Assembly: GCF_030532195.1 (NCBI RefSeq)
Contig: NZ_JAUNLP010000009.1
Coordinates: 6,384-53,636 of the forward strand
Direction: 5' to 3'
Source of the DNA: Corynebacterium sp.
Lineage (GTDB): Bacteria; Actinomycetota; Actinomycetes; Mycobacteriales; Mycobacteriaceae
Length of the DNA: 47,253 bases
Shown here: one piece after another, positions 33,917 through 41,693 of the stretch
Numbering within the stretch: position 1 is the stretch's first letter
How the letters are laid out: each line of letters starts with the position of its first letter
The notes under the pieces: model-generated
Databases searched by the model: none
What the model was told of the DNA's origin: nothing
Seen by the model: the letters and a program-made list of their open reading frames with translations, nothing else
Position numbers and translations under genes: made by a program

Positions 33917-35106
33917 CCACAATTCCAGTGATTGACCTCGCACTGGTGGCGGTGTTTATTCTCGCGCTGGTTGTCGGTTGGCATCAGGGCGCGGTGTCCA
34001 CAGTTTTGGCCATTATCGGCATTGTGCTGGGCCTTTTCATCGGCGTGCCGCTGGCGCCGCTGGCGATGGCACAGGTCGATGGCCGCGCGGCGAAAGTGGT
34101 GCTCGGTCTTGGCGTTGTGGTGGCGCTGGCCGGTATCGGCCACGCAGTGGGCACGGTCGCGGGCCAGTCGCTGCGCAATGTGATCCGCTCGCCGCTGGCG
34201 GTCGGGCTGGATTCGAGCCTCGGCGCAATAGTGCAGTCAATCGCATCAATGCTGGTCATCTGGATGATTGCCGTGCCGCTGGCCGCTGCTGTGCCGGGGC
34301 AATTCGCCGATATGGTCCGTGAGTCCAAAGGCCTGAACTTGGTCGATGAGGTCGCGCCGAAGGAGCTGGGCGATGTCTTTGGTGGCATCATCCGTCAACT
34401 TCGTGATGACGGCATGCCAGCCATCGCGCCGCCGTTTGGCTACAAGCAGGAAATTCCAGACGAGCCCGCCGACCCCAGCGTCATCTCACAAGAGGTCGTC
34501 GACGGCATCCGCCCGTCCATTGTTCGCGTGATGGGTGAGGCCCCGCAGTGTGAGCGCCTGCTGCAGGGCACGGGCTTCGTGGTCGCCCCGGATCTGATTG
34601 TCACCAACGCGCACGTTGTCGCAGGTGCCACCACGGTTCGGTTGGAAACGGTGGTCGGTATGGCTGACGCGAACGTCGTGCACTTCGATCCGCTTGACGA
34701 CGTCGCACTGCTGCGCACCACTGACTTGCCACTAGAGCCCATTCAGTGGGCTGACAGGGAAGCCATGCCGGGCGATGACGCAGTTGTCCTCGGCTTCCCG
34801 GAGTCCGGGCCATTTAAGGCCACGCCTGCACGAGTGAGCGAGGACATCATCATCCGTGGGCCGGATATCTATTCGTCGACACGCCATGAGCGCCGCTCCT
34901 ACGTGCTGAAGGCCGATGTGCGCCACGGTAACTCCGGTGGGCCGCTTATCACCCCGCAGGGCCAGGTTTTGGGCCTTGTATTCGGTGCTGGTGTGAACAA
35001 TGACCAGACCGGCTATGCGCTGACTCATGAAGAGGTGCAGCCGCATATTGATGAATCGATGGCGAACTTCGCGCCTGTCGGCACGGAGCAGTGCGTGGCC
35101 AGCTAA
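33913..35106 (+). CDS. marP: Membrane serine protease MarP (acid-resistance type)
   Basis: A 397-residue protein with four membrane helices in the first 150 residues (CvpA/colicin V-like), then an extracellular chymotrypsin-fold protease. Its triad is H234 in TNAHVVAG, D263 in DDVALL and S341 in RHGNSGGPL. C213 and C394 match the redox-sensitive disulfide pair of M. tuberculosis MarP (C214-C395; triad H235, D264, S343). In that species the enzyme keeps cytoplasmic pH under acid stress by acting on a wall hydrolase. The last codons are repeated: an 18-bp tandem duplication runs from the final Cys codon through a second stop. Confidence 0.95.
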   Translation: MTTIPVIDLALVAVFILALVVGWHQGAVSTVLAIIGIVLGLFIGVPLAPLAMAQVDGRAAKVVLGLGVVVALAGIGHAVGTVAGQSLRNVIRSPLAVGLDSSLGAIVQSIASMLVIWMIAVPLAAAVPGQFADMVRESKGLNLVDEVAPKELGDVFGGIIRQLRDDGMPAIAPPFGYKQEIPDEPADPSVISQEVVDGIRPSIVRVMGEAPQCERLLQGTGFVVAPDLIVTNAHVVAGATTVRLETVVGMADANVVHFDPLDDVALLRTTDLPLEPIQWADREAMPGDDAVVLGFPESGPFKATPARVSEDIIIRGPDIYSSTRHERRSYVLKADVRHGNSGGPLITPQGQVLGLVFGAGVNNDQTGYALTHEEVQPHIDESMANFAPVGTEQCVAS

Positions 35107-35124
35107 CAGTGCGTGGCCAGCTAG
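35089..35124 (+). repeat. 18-bp tandem duplication at the marP stop
   Basis: CAGTGCGTGGCCAGCTAA (35089-35106) is followed by the same 17 bases ending TAG (35107-35124). Each copy ends in an in-frame stop for marP. The second copy contains the stop codon of the convergent hydrolase gene. Confidence 0.9.
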
Positions 35125-36131
35125 GAGTACCGTGGCAGCCAGTCCAGGTGCTCCTCGATTGCGCGCACCACAGCCGCCGGGTTCTCCTCCGGCAAAAAGT
35201 GTCCGCTGCCAGGGATAACTTCCACATTCGGGCAGCTGAGTTCCGCAAGTGCTCGCGGAGTGCGCGTATCGGCCTCGCCGACAAGCAGCACAGTGCGTTC
35301 GGCACCCACATCCACGGTGCCCACATCGCGCGAAGTGCTTGACCGCGACCCCTCGACCGCATTTAGCCACTTTCTAAAAGCAGTCGGCGCGGGTTTCGTC
35401 CACCACGCAATGTGGGACAGTGCTGGGCGGAGAGCACCAGCAGCCAGGCTCTCTCGCATTAGATCGGCTGTCTCCTGGCCAACGGGGCTTTCTGCGAAGC
35501 CCTCCCCAGTCGCAGCCATAGCGTCGGCCACCATGCGGTTAATAACGCGCTGTTGCCGCTGCTTCTGAGCTTGCACACTGAACTTATTGCGACGCAGCCG
35601 TGGCATGCGTGGCCGCGAGTTCCACCATGACCGGCTAATCAGTGGTGCCATACTATTGCGGAAATCCTCTGACCACGGGTTTTTCAGCTGGCTGAGCCAC
35701 ACCTTGGGGTGCGCGGCACCGCAGCCGATAATGCCAGCAACCAGATTCGGCTGAGTTGCGGCAAGAGTCCAGGCCACCCAGGTGCCGAAGCCCTGGCACA
35801 CCAGCAGTGCCTTCGAATGTCCAAGAGAGCGAATGGAACTGGCAATGTCCTGGGCCGCTTCCAGTGGATCGTAGCCGTTGGGAGTGCGGTCGGACTGACC
35901 GTAGCCACGCATTGAAACAGCTACTGCGTGAACGGGTGGGTGGTTCACGGAGCCGTCGTCAAGCAATGGCAGAACCTTGCGCCATTCAAACCAACCGCCT
36001 GTTGAACCGTGAATGAACAGCACAAGCGGGTCGGTGGGGCGACCGCATTCTGCGACGTGTAGGCGCTGGCCTCGAATGTGAATCATGCGGTGGCGCCAGG
36101 GACCGGGGAGAGTATCAACGCGGGAGGTCAT
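35121..36131 (-). CDS. Alpha/beta-hydrolase-fold protein lacking the nucleophile
   Basis: A 336-residue protein of epoxide-hydrolase/hydrolase shape with the oxyanion segment FIHGSTGG (about 40-46), MRGYGQSDRTPNGYD after strand 4, a large lid (about 150-250), the acid D in VGEADTRTP and the catalytic His in IPGSGHFLPEENP. At the nucleophile elbow, where relatives have G-x-S/D-x-G, it reads V-C-Q-G-F-G with Gly114 in the nucleophile place. It occupies the position of ephE (Rv3670) next to marP. Hydrolysis by the usual route is therefore unlikely; a binding or scaffold role, or use of C112, are alternatives. It is convergent with marP, 14 bp after that gene's stop. Confidence 0.85.
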   Translation of the reverse strand: MTSRVDTLPGPWRHRMIHIRGQRLHVAECGRPTDPLVLFIHGSTGGWFEWRKVLPLLDDGSVNHPPVHAVAVSMRGYGQSDRTPNGYDPLEAAQDIASSIRSLGHSKALLVCQGFGTWVAWTLAATQPNLVAGIIGCGAAHPKVWLSQLKNPWSEDFRNSMAPLISRSWWNSRPRMPRLRRNKFSVQAQKQRQQRVINRMVADAMAATGEGFAESPVGQETADLMRESLAAGALRPALSHIAWWTKPAPTAFRKWLNAVEGSRSSTSRDVGTVDVGAERTVLLVGEADTRTPRALAELSCPNVEVIPGSGHFLPEENPAAVVRAIEEHLDWLPRYS

Positions 36132-36195
36132 GAGGATTATCTACTTTGTCCGAGAAGAAAAAGACTGCGGATAAAACCATAAGGATACGACAAAA

Positions 36196-36219
36196 GGGCG
36201 AGACCAACTAGTCCCGCCC
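36196..36219 (-). terminator. Terminator of the holin-X-like gene
   Basis: In leftward RNA GGGCGGGAC pairs with GTCTCGCCC (one G-U) around a 6-nt loop, followed by TTTTG, 19 bases after the stop at 36238. Confidence 0.8.
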
Positions 36220-36237
36220 AATTATTCTCAGTGACCT

Positions 36238-36738
36238 TTAGGTGTAAAGGCCGCCCTGCTTGGAAGATGCATTCGCAGTTGGCTTCTGTGCGAAGGCCTT
36301 GAGCTCCTGCACCGACTCAATTGTCTTCTCCGGCTTGCGGATGGACTTCACCTTCTTCAGACCCATCATCGCCGCGACACCGGCAACGACCAGCATCAAT
36401 ACGAAGACGATGAGGAATGCAGCCCAGGTCGGCATCCACTCAGCGAGCAGCCAGCCCAGGAAGAAGAAAAAGAAGAACGAGGAGTACAGCGCAACGACAC
36501 CGGCTACCGCGAAGAAGCCGCCACCGACGGCGCCCTTCTTAGCTTCACCTGCAATTTCGGCCTTTGCCAGCTCAACTTCGGAGCGAACCAGAGCGGAAAT
36601 CTGAGAGGAAGCGTTAGACACGAGCTGGCCGATGCTGGCATCGCCGGAGGCGTTAGTGTCAACATCGCTCAGCGGAATAGCGGTAACACGCGGCTCGGTG
36701 CCGTCGGTGAAAAGACCCTTCGTATCGTCGTTGCTCAC
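36238..36738 (-). CDS. Actinobacterial holin-X (phage holin superfamily III) membrane protein
   Basis: A 166-residue protein with a cytoplasmic N-terminus carrying SIGQLVSNASSQISALVRSEVELAKAEIAGEAKKGAVGGGFFAVAG. This region is the diagnostic amphipathic segment of the actinobacterial holin-X family. Two membrane helices (about 75-100 and 105-128) and a basic cytoplasmic tail follow. Despite the family name no phage genes are nearby; the protein is chromosomal and also sits near ephE in mycobacteria. The function is unknown, perhaps membrane or envelope stress. The start is ATG 36738 after AGGAGG. Confidence 0.8.
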   Translation of the reverse strand: MSNDDTKGLFTDGTEPRVTAIPLSDVDTNASGDASIGQLVSNASSQISALVRSEVELAKAEIAGEAKKGAVGGGFFAVAGVVALYSSFFFFFFLGWLLAEWMPTWAAFLIVFVLMLVVAGVAAMMGLKKVKSIRKPEKTIESVQELKAFAQKPTANASSKQGGLYT

Positions 36739-36931
36739 GTGTACTTCCTCCTACGAAGATCGTTGGAAAATTTTAAAAACTGCAGTTACAAACAGCCATA
36801 CTACCCATCATCGAGTAATAAGCATGTGACAAGGGCTGAAAAATTGTGAACTTGCTGGAGATTTTCTCATCTGACAGTGAATCTTTATAAGTTTGTCACT
36901 TACTGGATACTGAAGAATTAGGGTGAGGGGC

Positions 36932-37885
36932 ATGAATAATCAGCCTGAGAACTTGCAGGGACCTGGCGCTGGGGCCGGCGCAAAGGGCGGTCTGGCCGGA
37001 ATGAGTCTGGGCGTCTCCAGCGTGTCCGCGAAAAAGCGTGCCGAACGCGAGGCCGCCGGTGACTCCGAGGCACCCGCTCCTGCCCCTGCTGCTCGTGCGC
37101 CTCAGCTTGACCCCTCTGACCCGCTGGCGCCGCTGTGGCAGCTCGACGGTGTCGCACACGCCGCGGATGTCGCATCGAAGGCCATCCAGGCCGTGCACCG
37201 TCACAAGGCGAATCTGCGCAAGCACAACGTCACTGGCTCCGAGTCGGTGCTGCGTGGTGCGCGCGCGTCGGCGTGGCTGGAGGGCGGTGAGCCCGCGCTT
37301 CCCGACGACGGCAACGTCACCGACCCCGTGCTGGCTGCAGCTCTGCGCGTTGCAGACGCCATCTCCCCGGAGACTATCGGTGAGACCACCCGTGTGTGGC
37401 AGCGCGCTCCGCAGCAGGTCCTGGCTAAGTTTGCTCTCAACGCCTCTCCGGCAGGCGCCACGGAGGACGGCTCCGAGGCACGTATGAAGGCCGGTCGCCC
37501 GGTTGGCGATGACAAGCTTTCGTCTGCCATGAAGGAGCAGCGCCTGCACATCCTCGGCGACTTCATCACCGGCCGCACCGCTGTCCATGCTGGCGTGCTC
37601 TCTGCGGTGGTCCATGGTGAGCTGCTAACTATGCGTCCATTCGAACACCACAATGGCATTATCGCGCGTGCTGCCTCCCGTCTGACCACCGTTGCCACCG
37701 GCTTGGATCCGCGTGGTCTGGCTGTGCCAGAGGTCTACTGGACTCGCCACCGCAATGAGTACTTTGAGGCTGCGGAAGGGTTCGCGTCGGGAAGCCCGGA
37801 GGGACTGCGCGCGTGGATCCTGATGCACCTGGAGGGCTTGAAGGCAGGTGCGGTAGAGGCGCGCGGTATTGCTGACGCGGTGTAG
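36932..37885 (+). CDS. Degenerate Fic-fold protein
   Basis: I use ATG 36932 (317 residues) with AGGGTGAGG upstream; a GTG three codons earlier is also open. The N-terminal 75 residues are Ala/Pro-rich and probably disordered. The rest is helical. Residues 235-246, RPFEHHNGIIAR, align with the Fic motif HPFxDGNGRxxR but have Arg for the catalytic His and lost D, G and R, keeping P, F, N, G and the last Arg. Residues 113-118, SAWLEG, fit the Fic inhibitory-helix pattern (S/T)xxxE(G/N). The preceding GRTAVHAGVLSAVVHGELLTM has the usual Fic spacing. Orthologues such as Rv3662c are commonly labelled hypothetical or oxidoreductase. AMP transfer by the usual chemistry is unlikely. It is convergent with the HAD gene. 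Confidence 0.75.
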   Translation: MNNQPENLQGPGAGAGAKGGLAGMSLGVSSVSAKKRAEREAAGDSEAPAPAPAARAPQLDPSDPLAPLWQLDGVAHAADVASKAIQAVHRHKANLRKHNVTGSESVLRGARASAWLEGGEPALPDDGNVTDPVLAAALRVADAISPETIGETTRVWQRAPQQVLAKFALNASPAGATEDGSEARMKAGRPVGDDKLSSAMKEQRLHILGDFITGRTAVHAGVLSAVVHGELLTMRPFEHHNGIIARAASRLTTVATGLDPRGLAVPEVYWTRHRNEYFEAAEGFASGSPEGLRAWILMHLEGLKAGAVEARGIADAV

Positions 37886-37932
37886 TCGGTGAGAGCGGCC
37901 GACGGTGTAGTTGGGGGTGTAGCTGGGGGGAG

Positions 37933-38808
37933 CTAATCGCCCTTTGACTTGGGATTATTGCGCAGAGCCAGCCAGCCCGCGCCGACTCCGAGCGCCAGCG
38001 CGCCGGCGGCTGCCGTGATTGCCATATCGCGTTTCGACGGCGCGCGCAGCAGCGGCACGGGATTGCGGAATTGGCGTATCGGCCACTCATTTTCCTCCGC
38101 GATCTTGCGCAGCCCGCGGTCGGGGTTGACCACGCGGGGGTGGCCTACCTCATTCAGCATGGGCTCGTCGGTCACAGAGTCCGAGTAGGCATAGCATTTA
38201 TCCAGGTCAAGACCGTATTCTTCCGCTATACGACGGACGTGTGTGGCCTTGTTCTCGCCTCGGCAGAAGAACTCCAGCTCGCCGGTGAAAACTCCATCGC
38301 GGATCTCCAGCTCCGTTGCGACCACGCCATCAGCCCCGAGTGCCTCCGCGATGGGTTCGACCAGCTGGCGGGCTGACGCCGAGACAATGAATACCCAGTG
38401 TCCCTTGTTGTGATGCTCCCGAATCAGTTCCAGAGCTTCGGCGTAGATGTACGGCGTGATGTTGGTGTGTAGAGATTCCTTCGCAACCTGCTGTATTTCC
38501 TCCGCCTTGTGGCCGCGCACGATGGCCGAGAGCTGTTCGCGGGAGGAATCCATCTGGTCGGCCGTGTGCCCCTGCGACATGTAGAGGGCGTGGCTGAGAG
38601 CCAGCTGCATCATTGTTGTCGGGCTGATGATGCCGCGCTCAAGCAGTGGTTTGTTGAAAGCGTATGCCGAGCTCCGCGCGATAATTGTCTTATCCAGGTC
38701 GAAGAATGCCGCCGTGTCTGTGGGCTGCGGCGAGCGCTGCGATGCCGGATTCTCTGCTGCGGCGTTGTCCGTGGCTGAGTTCTTGGCCTTATCCGCGCTG
38801 GTATTCAT
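37933..38808 (-). CDS. HAD-IB hydrolase, SerB-like
   Basis: A 291-residue protein with the HAD motif I DLDKT (D37 nucleophile, D39), motif II SASARQ, the Lys of motif III in GENKATHV, and the motif IV acidic pair in YSDSVTDEPML. The cap domain is inserted after motif I, as in subclass IB phosphoserine-phosphatase relatives. The C-terminus, after PSKRDMAITAAAGALALGVGAGWLAL, has a membrane anchor. It equals Rv3661, which also lies beside ssd. CicA-like HAD-IB proteins act on lysophospholipid or small phosphomonoesters; the substrate here is not decided. It is divergent from ssd. Confidence 0.88.
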   Translation of the reverse strand: MNTSADKAKNSATDNAAAENPASQRSPQPTDTAAFFDLDKTIIARSSAYAFNKPLLERGIISPTTMMQLALSHALYMSQGHTADQMDSSREQLSAIVRGHKAEEIQQVAKESLHTNITPYIYAEALELIREHHNKGHWVFIVSASARQLVEPIAEALGADGVVATELEIRDGVFTGELEFFCRGENKATHVRRIAEEYGLDLDKCYAYSDSVTDEPMLNEVGHPRVVNPDRGLRKIAEENEWPIRQFRNPVPLLRAPSKRDMAITAAAGALALGVGAGWLALRNNPKSKGD

Positions 38809-38999
38809 ACCGTTTTACAATACCCATCTAAGTGTTCATGGGGGAGCGACTAGTAAGAATTACGTGGTGAGCGTGATGACGAACATAATTGTTGGAAAAT
38901 TCTGCTCAAGGTATTTGCAGAATCCTGGTGATATGTAATACTTGAGTTCGGCAGGCCCCTTCTTCTTCCTAGCGAAAAGACTGCGAGGCCGCCCCGGCT

Positions 39000-39050
39000 C
39001 AATCCCCCCCCCGAGCCGGTTATAGACGCCCTGCGCCAATCCCCCCCCCG
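39000..39050 (+). repeat. Two copies of a C9 homopolymer repeat
   Basis: CAATCCCCCCCCCG occurs at 39000-39013 and 39037-39050, 37 bp apart. Nine-base C runs are prone to slippage. A G9 tract also lies near 47198-47206. Confidence 0.8.
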
Positions 39051-39166
39051 GCGCGGGGCGTCGCCCCTTTTTCGGCCAGTTGCGCTGTTTAGCCGTACGG
39101 CGGGGCCGGGGGAGTTTTGCCAGGCGGTGTGGGAGCTTTGGCTAGGGGACCAGCCCAAATTGAGAG

Positions 39167-39193
39167 TTATCCACAGTCTGAAATTCATCCACA
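39167..39193 (+). promoter_or_regulatory. Pair of DnaA boxes upstream of ssd
   Basis: TTATCCACA at 39167-39175 is a perfect consensus DnaA box. TCATCCACA at 39185-39193 differs at one base, in the same orientation, 18 bp start to start. They lie 49-75 bp upstream of the first possible ssd start, where DnaA binding could affect its transcription. Confidence 0.6.
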
Positions 39194-39241
39194 GGCAAGG
39201 CCAATTTTGGGCTTTCTGAGCCACGCTGAGTCCGGGACATC

Positions 39242-40543
39242 GTGCACTCTGTGGCCATGGCAATCAAGAAACTGGCCAATGCAACGCGAACGGATGCACT
39301 TACTGCGCCGGTGGTCAACGCAGTCGATGATGAGACACTTCGAGAGGAAGTCGCACTCATCGTCGCAGCTACCGGTCGTGCTTGTACGGAGGAGACTGTA
39401 CCCGCGACGGCGGCCGCGACAGACGCAAGCGTGTCATCGGCTCTGTGGCGTCGAGCACCAGCGGTGTTTATTGACGCCGCTGCGGCCACACGGCTAGGGG
39501 CTCGTCCTCACTGTGAGGGCGCAATTTTCCTGGTCCACAGGGACGTAGAACCGGAGGATGCACAGGCTGCAGAGCTTCTTGCGCCGGTCTACAGTGCCAG
39601 TCTGCCTGCAGACAATGTGGACATCGTCGAGCTACTCGGCCGTGGCGAGTGCGGTGAGCGCGGTGAGCGAAGCCTGAGCGGGGCACTTCCGGAGACCAAG
39701 CCGACCGCGCAGCCAGCGCGTCAGCCGCAACCGAAGCTGCAATCGAAGCTGGACAAACCACAGCGGCCACCATGGGAGCTCGAGTCGGATTATTCTTCTG
39801 ACCAGCCGGTTCGTGAGGGCTCCGGTGCTTGCCTGATGTTCGTTCCCGCTGTTGGTGGCGCCGGTGCTTCCATCACTGCCGCAGCATTTTCGTTGGTGCT
39901 CTCCCGGGAACGGCCTGTGTGCCTGGTTGATGCGGATGAGACCGCAGGTGGCCTTGATTTGGTACTCGGTATGGAAGCAGCACACGGGCTGCGCTGGCAG
40001 GACTTTTCGGCCACCGATGGTCGGCTCGACGGCACGGCGCTCTATGAGGCGCTGCCAGCCTGCCCATCTTCGCCAGCATTGCGGGTGCTGACCTGGGCTA
40101 GGGCTCGACAGGCAGACAATCCCGCGCCCAACCAGCCCCATCCCATCCACGAAATTGCCGAGACCATCAATTGTCTCATCCGCGCCGGGCTCACCGTCAT
40201 CGTCGATTGCCCCAAGCAGCCTGAGTACTTCATAACTCTGGGCGCGGTTGCGGATGAAACCGCGATTGTGGTGCCCACCTCCGTGCGTGCCATCGCTGCC
40301 GCAGCCCGGCTGGCGGAAATCTGCGCGCAGTCAGGCTTTGCAGCAAGCGCGGTGGTGCGACATCAACGGCATCGGGATGTGACAGTCGAAGATGTTGAAT
40401 ATGTCCTCGACCTGCCTATTGTCGGCGAGATTGAGTACTGCAAGCGGGTTGCACGAGAGCTCGATGTAGGTGGGCTCGCAGCAAGCGTCGGCAAGCTGAC
40501 GCGTGGACTCGCGGATCTGTTTGCCGGTGGTGTCGATGGATGA
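39242..40543 (+). CDS. ssd: Septum-site-determining protein Ssd (CpaE/MinD-like)
   Basis: Up to 433 residues; starts GTG 39242, GTG 39251 or ATG 39257 are possible and none has a clear ribosome-binding site. The N-terminal receiver-like part is followed by a Pro/Gln linker (about 145-185) and a MinD/CpaE-type ATPase domain. The Walker A region reads VPAVGGAGASITAAAFS, lacking the Lys of KGGxGKT, as in the Rv3660c Ssd group. VCLVDADETAGGLD supplies the Walker A' Asp and TVIVDCPK the Walker B. In mycobacteria Ssd inhibits septum formation. In other bacteria CpaE localises Tad pilus machinery. The frame overlaps tadA by 8 bp, so it belongs to the Tad operon. Confidence 0.88.
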   Translation: MHSVAMAIKKLANATRTDALTAPVVNAVDDETLREEVALIVAATGRACTEETVPATAAATDASVSSALWRRAPAVFIDAAAATRLGARPHCEGAIFLVHRDVEPEDAQAAELLAPVYSASLPADNVDIVELLGRGECGERGERSLSGALPETKPTAQPARQPQPKLQSKLDKPQRPPWELESDYSSDQPVREGSGACLMFVPAVGGAGASITAAAFSLVLSRERPVCLVDADETAGGLDLVLGMEAAHGLRWQDFSATDGRLDGTALYEALPACPSSPALRVLTWARARQADNPAPNQPHPIHEIAETINCLIRAGLTVIVDCPKQPEYFITLGAVADETAIVVPTSVRAIAAAARLAEICAQSGFAASAVVRHQRHRDVTVEDVEYVLDLPIVGEIEYCKRVARELDVGGLAASVGKLTRGLADLFAGGVDG

Positions 40544-41693
40544 CGCGATGCTGCTGGGCAGGGTGCGCGCGGTGCTGGCGGATCGGCCAGGGACGGCCAC
40601 GCACGGTGAAATTGCGGAGATTATTCGTGCGGAGACCGCCGGAGTGGTCTCGGACGTGAAAGTGCTGGAGATCCTGCGCACGATTCGTGAGGAGTCGGTA
40701 GGCGCGGGCGTGCTGGATGCGCTGCTGCGGCGACCGAGCGTCAGTGATGTGCTGGTCACCGGCCCAGGCGAGGTCTGGGTCGACGCCGGTGAGGGCCTTA
40801 CACGCACCGACATCACATTTGCCTCCGAGGACGAGGTGCGCGCGTATGCCGTGCGGCTGGCGTCGCGCTGTGGGCGCAGGCTTGACGACGCCCAACCCTG
40901 GGCCGATGGGCACATCCCGGGCGGAGTGGGTGGCAGTGGCGTGCGAGTCCATGCGGTGCTGGCACCGCCGTCGGCAACCGGCACGCAGGTGAGCCTGCGT
41001 GTGCTGCGCCCGGCGCGGAGAGGGCTGGCGGAACTGTGCGATGCCGAGCTCTTTCCACCGGAGCTGTTGCCGCTGCTACGAAGGATTGTCACCGAGCAGT
41101 TGTCATTCATCGTGGCCGGCGGCACGGGTGCGGGAAAGACCACGCTGCTGGCGGCGATGTTGTCGGAAGTGCCAGCTGACCAGCGGATTATCTGTATTGA
41201 AGACACTCCTGAATTACAGCCGCAACATCCGCATGTGGTGAAGCTGGTGACCAGGGCGGCCAACTTGGAGGGCGCAGGTGCCATCGGCCAGCAGGAACTG
41301 TTGCGCCAGGCGTTGCGAATGCGGCCTGACCGCATCGTCGTCGGCGAGATTCGCGGCGCTGAGGTCGTGGATCTGCTGGCGGCGCTCAATACCGGGCATC
41401 GCGGTGGGGCGGGCACGATTCACGCCAACCGAATTGGTGATGTGGTCGCTCGCTTTGAGGCACTGGGGCTGATCGGTGGGCTCCCGCGCGCCGGGCTGCA
41501 TGCGCAGTTGGTCTCTGCAGTGCAGGTGGTGCTGGTAGTCGAGCGCGCGGGCATGCGCAGGCTTGCGCAGATTGGTTTGTTGCAGGGCAATCCGCCAGAG
41601 GTCATTCCAGTGTGGACTGTCGCGGATGGGCCTGGGCCGGGGTGGGGGAAGTTACAAGAACTGTTGGCTGAGACCACGGGGGAGGGGTCATGA
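40536..41693 (+). CDS. tadA: Tad pilus/secretion ATPase TadA (CpaF)
   Basis: A 385-residue hexameric ATPase of the type II/IV secretion superfamily that powers pilus assembly. I choose ATG 40536, overlapping the ssd stop. The Walker A is GGTGAGKTTLLAAML; the Asp box is RIICIEDTPELQ; Walker B and the His box are RPDRIVVGEIRGAEVVDLLAALNTGH followed by GAGTIHAN. The N-terminal domain contains VLDALLRRPSVSDVLVTGPGEVWVD. It equals Rv3659c. It overlaps tadB by 4 bp (ATGA), so translation is coupled. Confidence 0.95.
   Translation: MDDAMLLGRVRAVLADRPGTATHGEIAEIIRAETAGVVSDVKVLEILRTIREESVGAGVLDALLRRPSVSDVLVTGPGEVWVDAGEGLTRTDITFASEDEVRAYAVRLASRCGRRLDDAQPWADGHIPGGVGGSGVRVHAVLAPPSATGTQVSLRVLRPARRGLAELCDAELFPPELLPLLRRIVTEQLSFIVAGGTGAGKTTLLAAMLSEVPADQRIICIEDTPELQPQHPHVVKLVTRAANLEGAGAIGQQELLRQALRMRPDRIVVGEIRGAEVVDLLAALNTGHRGGAGTIHANRIGDVVARFEALGLIGGLPRAGLHAQLVSAVQVVLVVERAGMRRLAQIGLLQGNPPEVIPVWTVADGPGPGWGKLQELLAETTGEGS

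Larger units (their letters stand above)
38809..39241. promoter_or_regulatory. Divergent HAD/ssd control region with C9 tracts and DnaA boxes
   Basis: A 433-bp region with no gene. From the left it holds an AT-rich part (38809-38945), two CAATCCCCCCCCCG repeats (39000-39050), a GGGG/CCCC hairpin followed by TTTTT (about 39055-39074) that may insulate ssd from upstream transcription, and two DnaA-box-like 9-mers (39167-39193) before the ssd start. Confidence 0.55.

Noticed and set aside
36238..36738. Prophage remnant because of the holin-type family
   Set aside because: No endolysin, integrase or structural genes nearby; the gene is part of the conserved chromosomal order.
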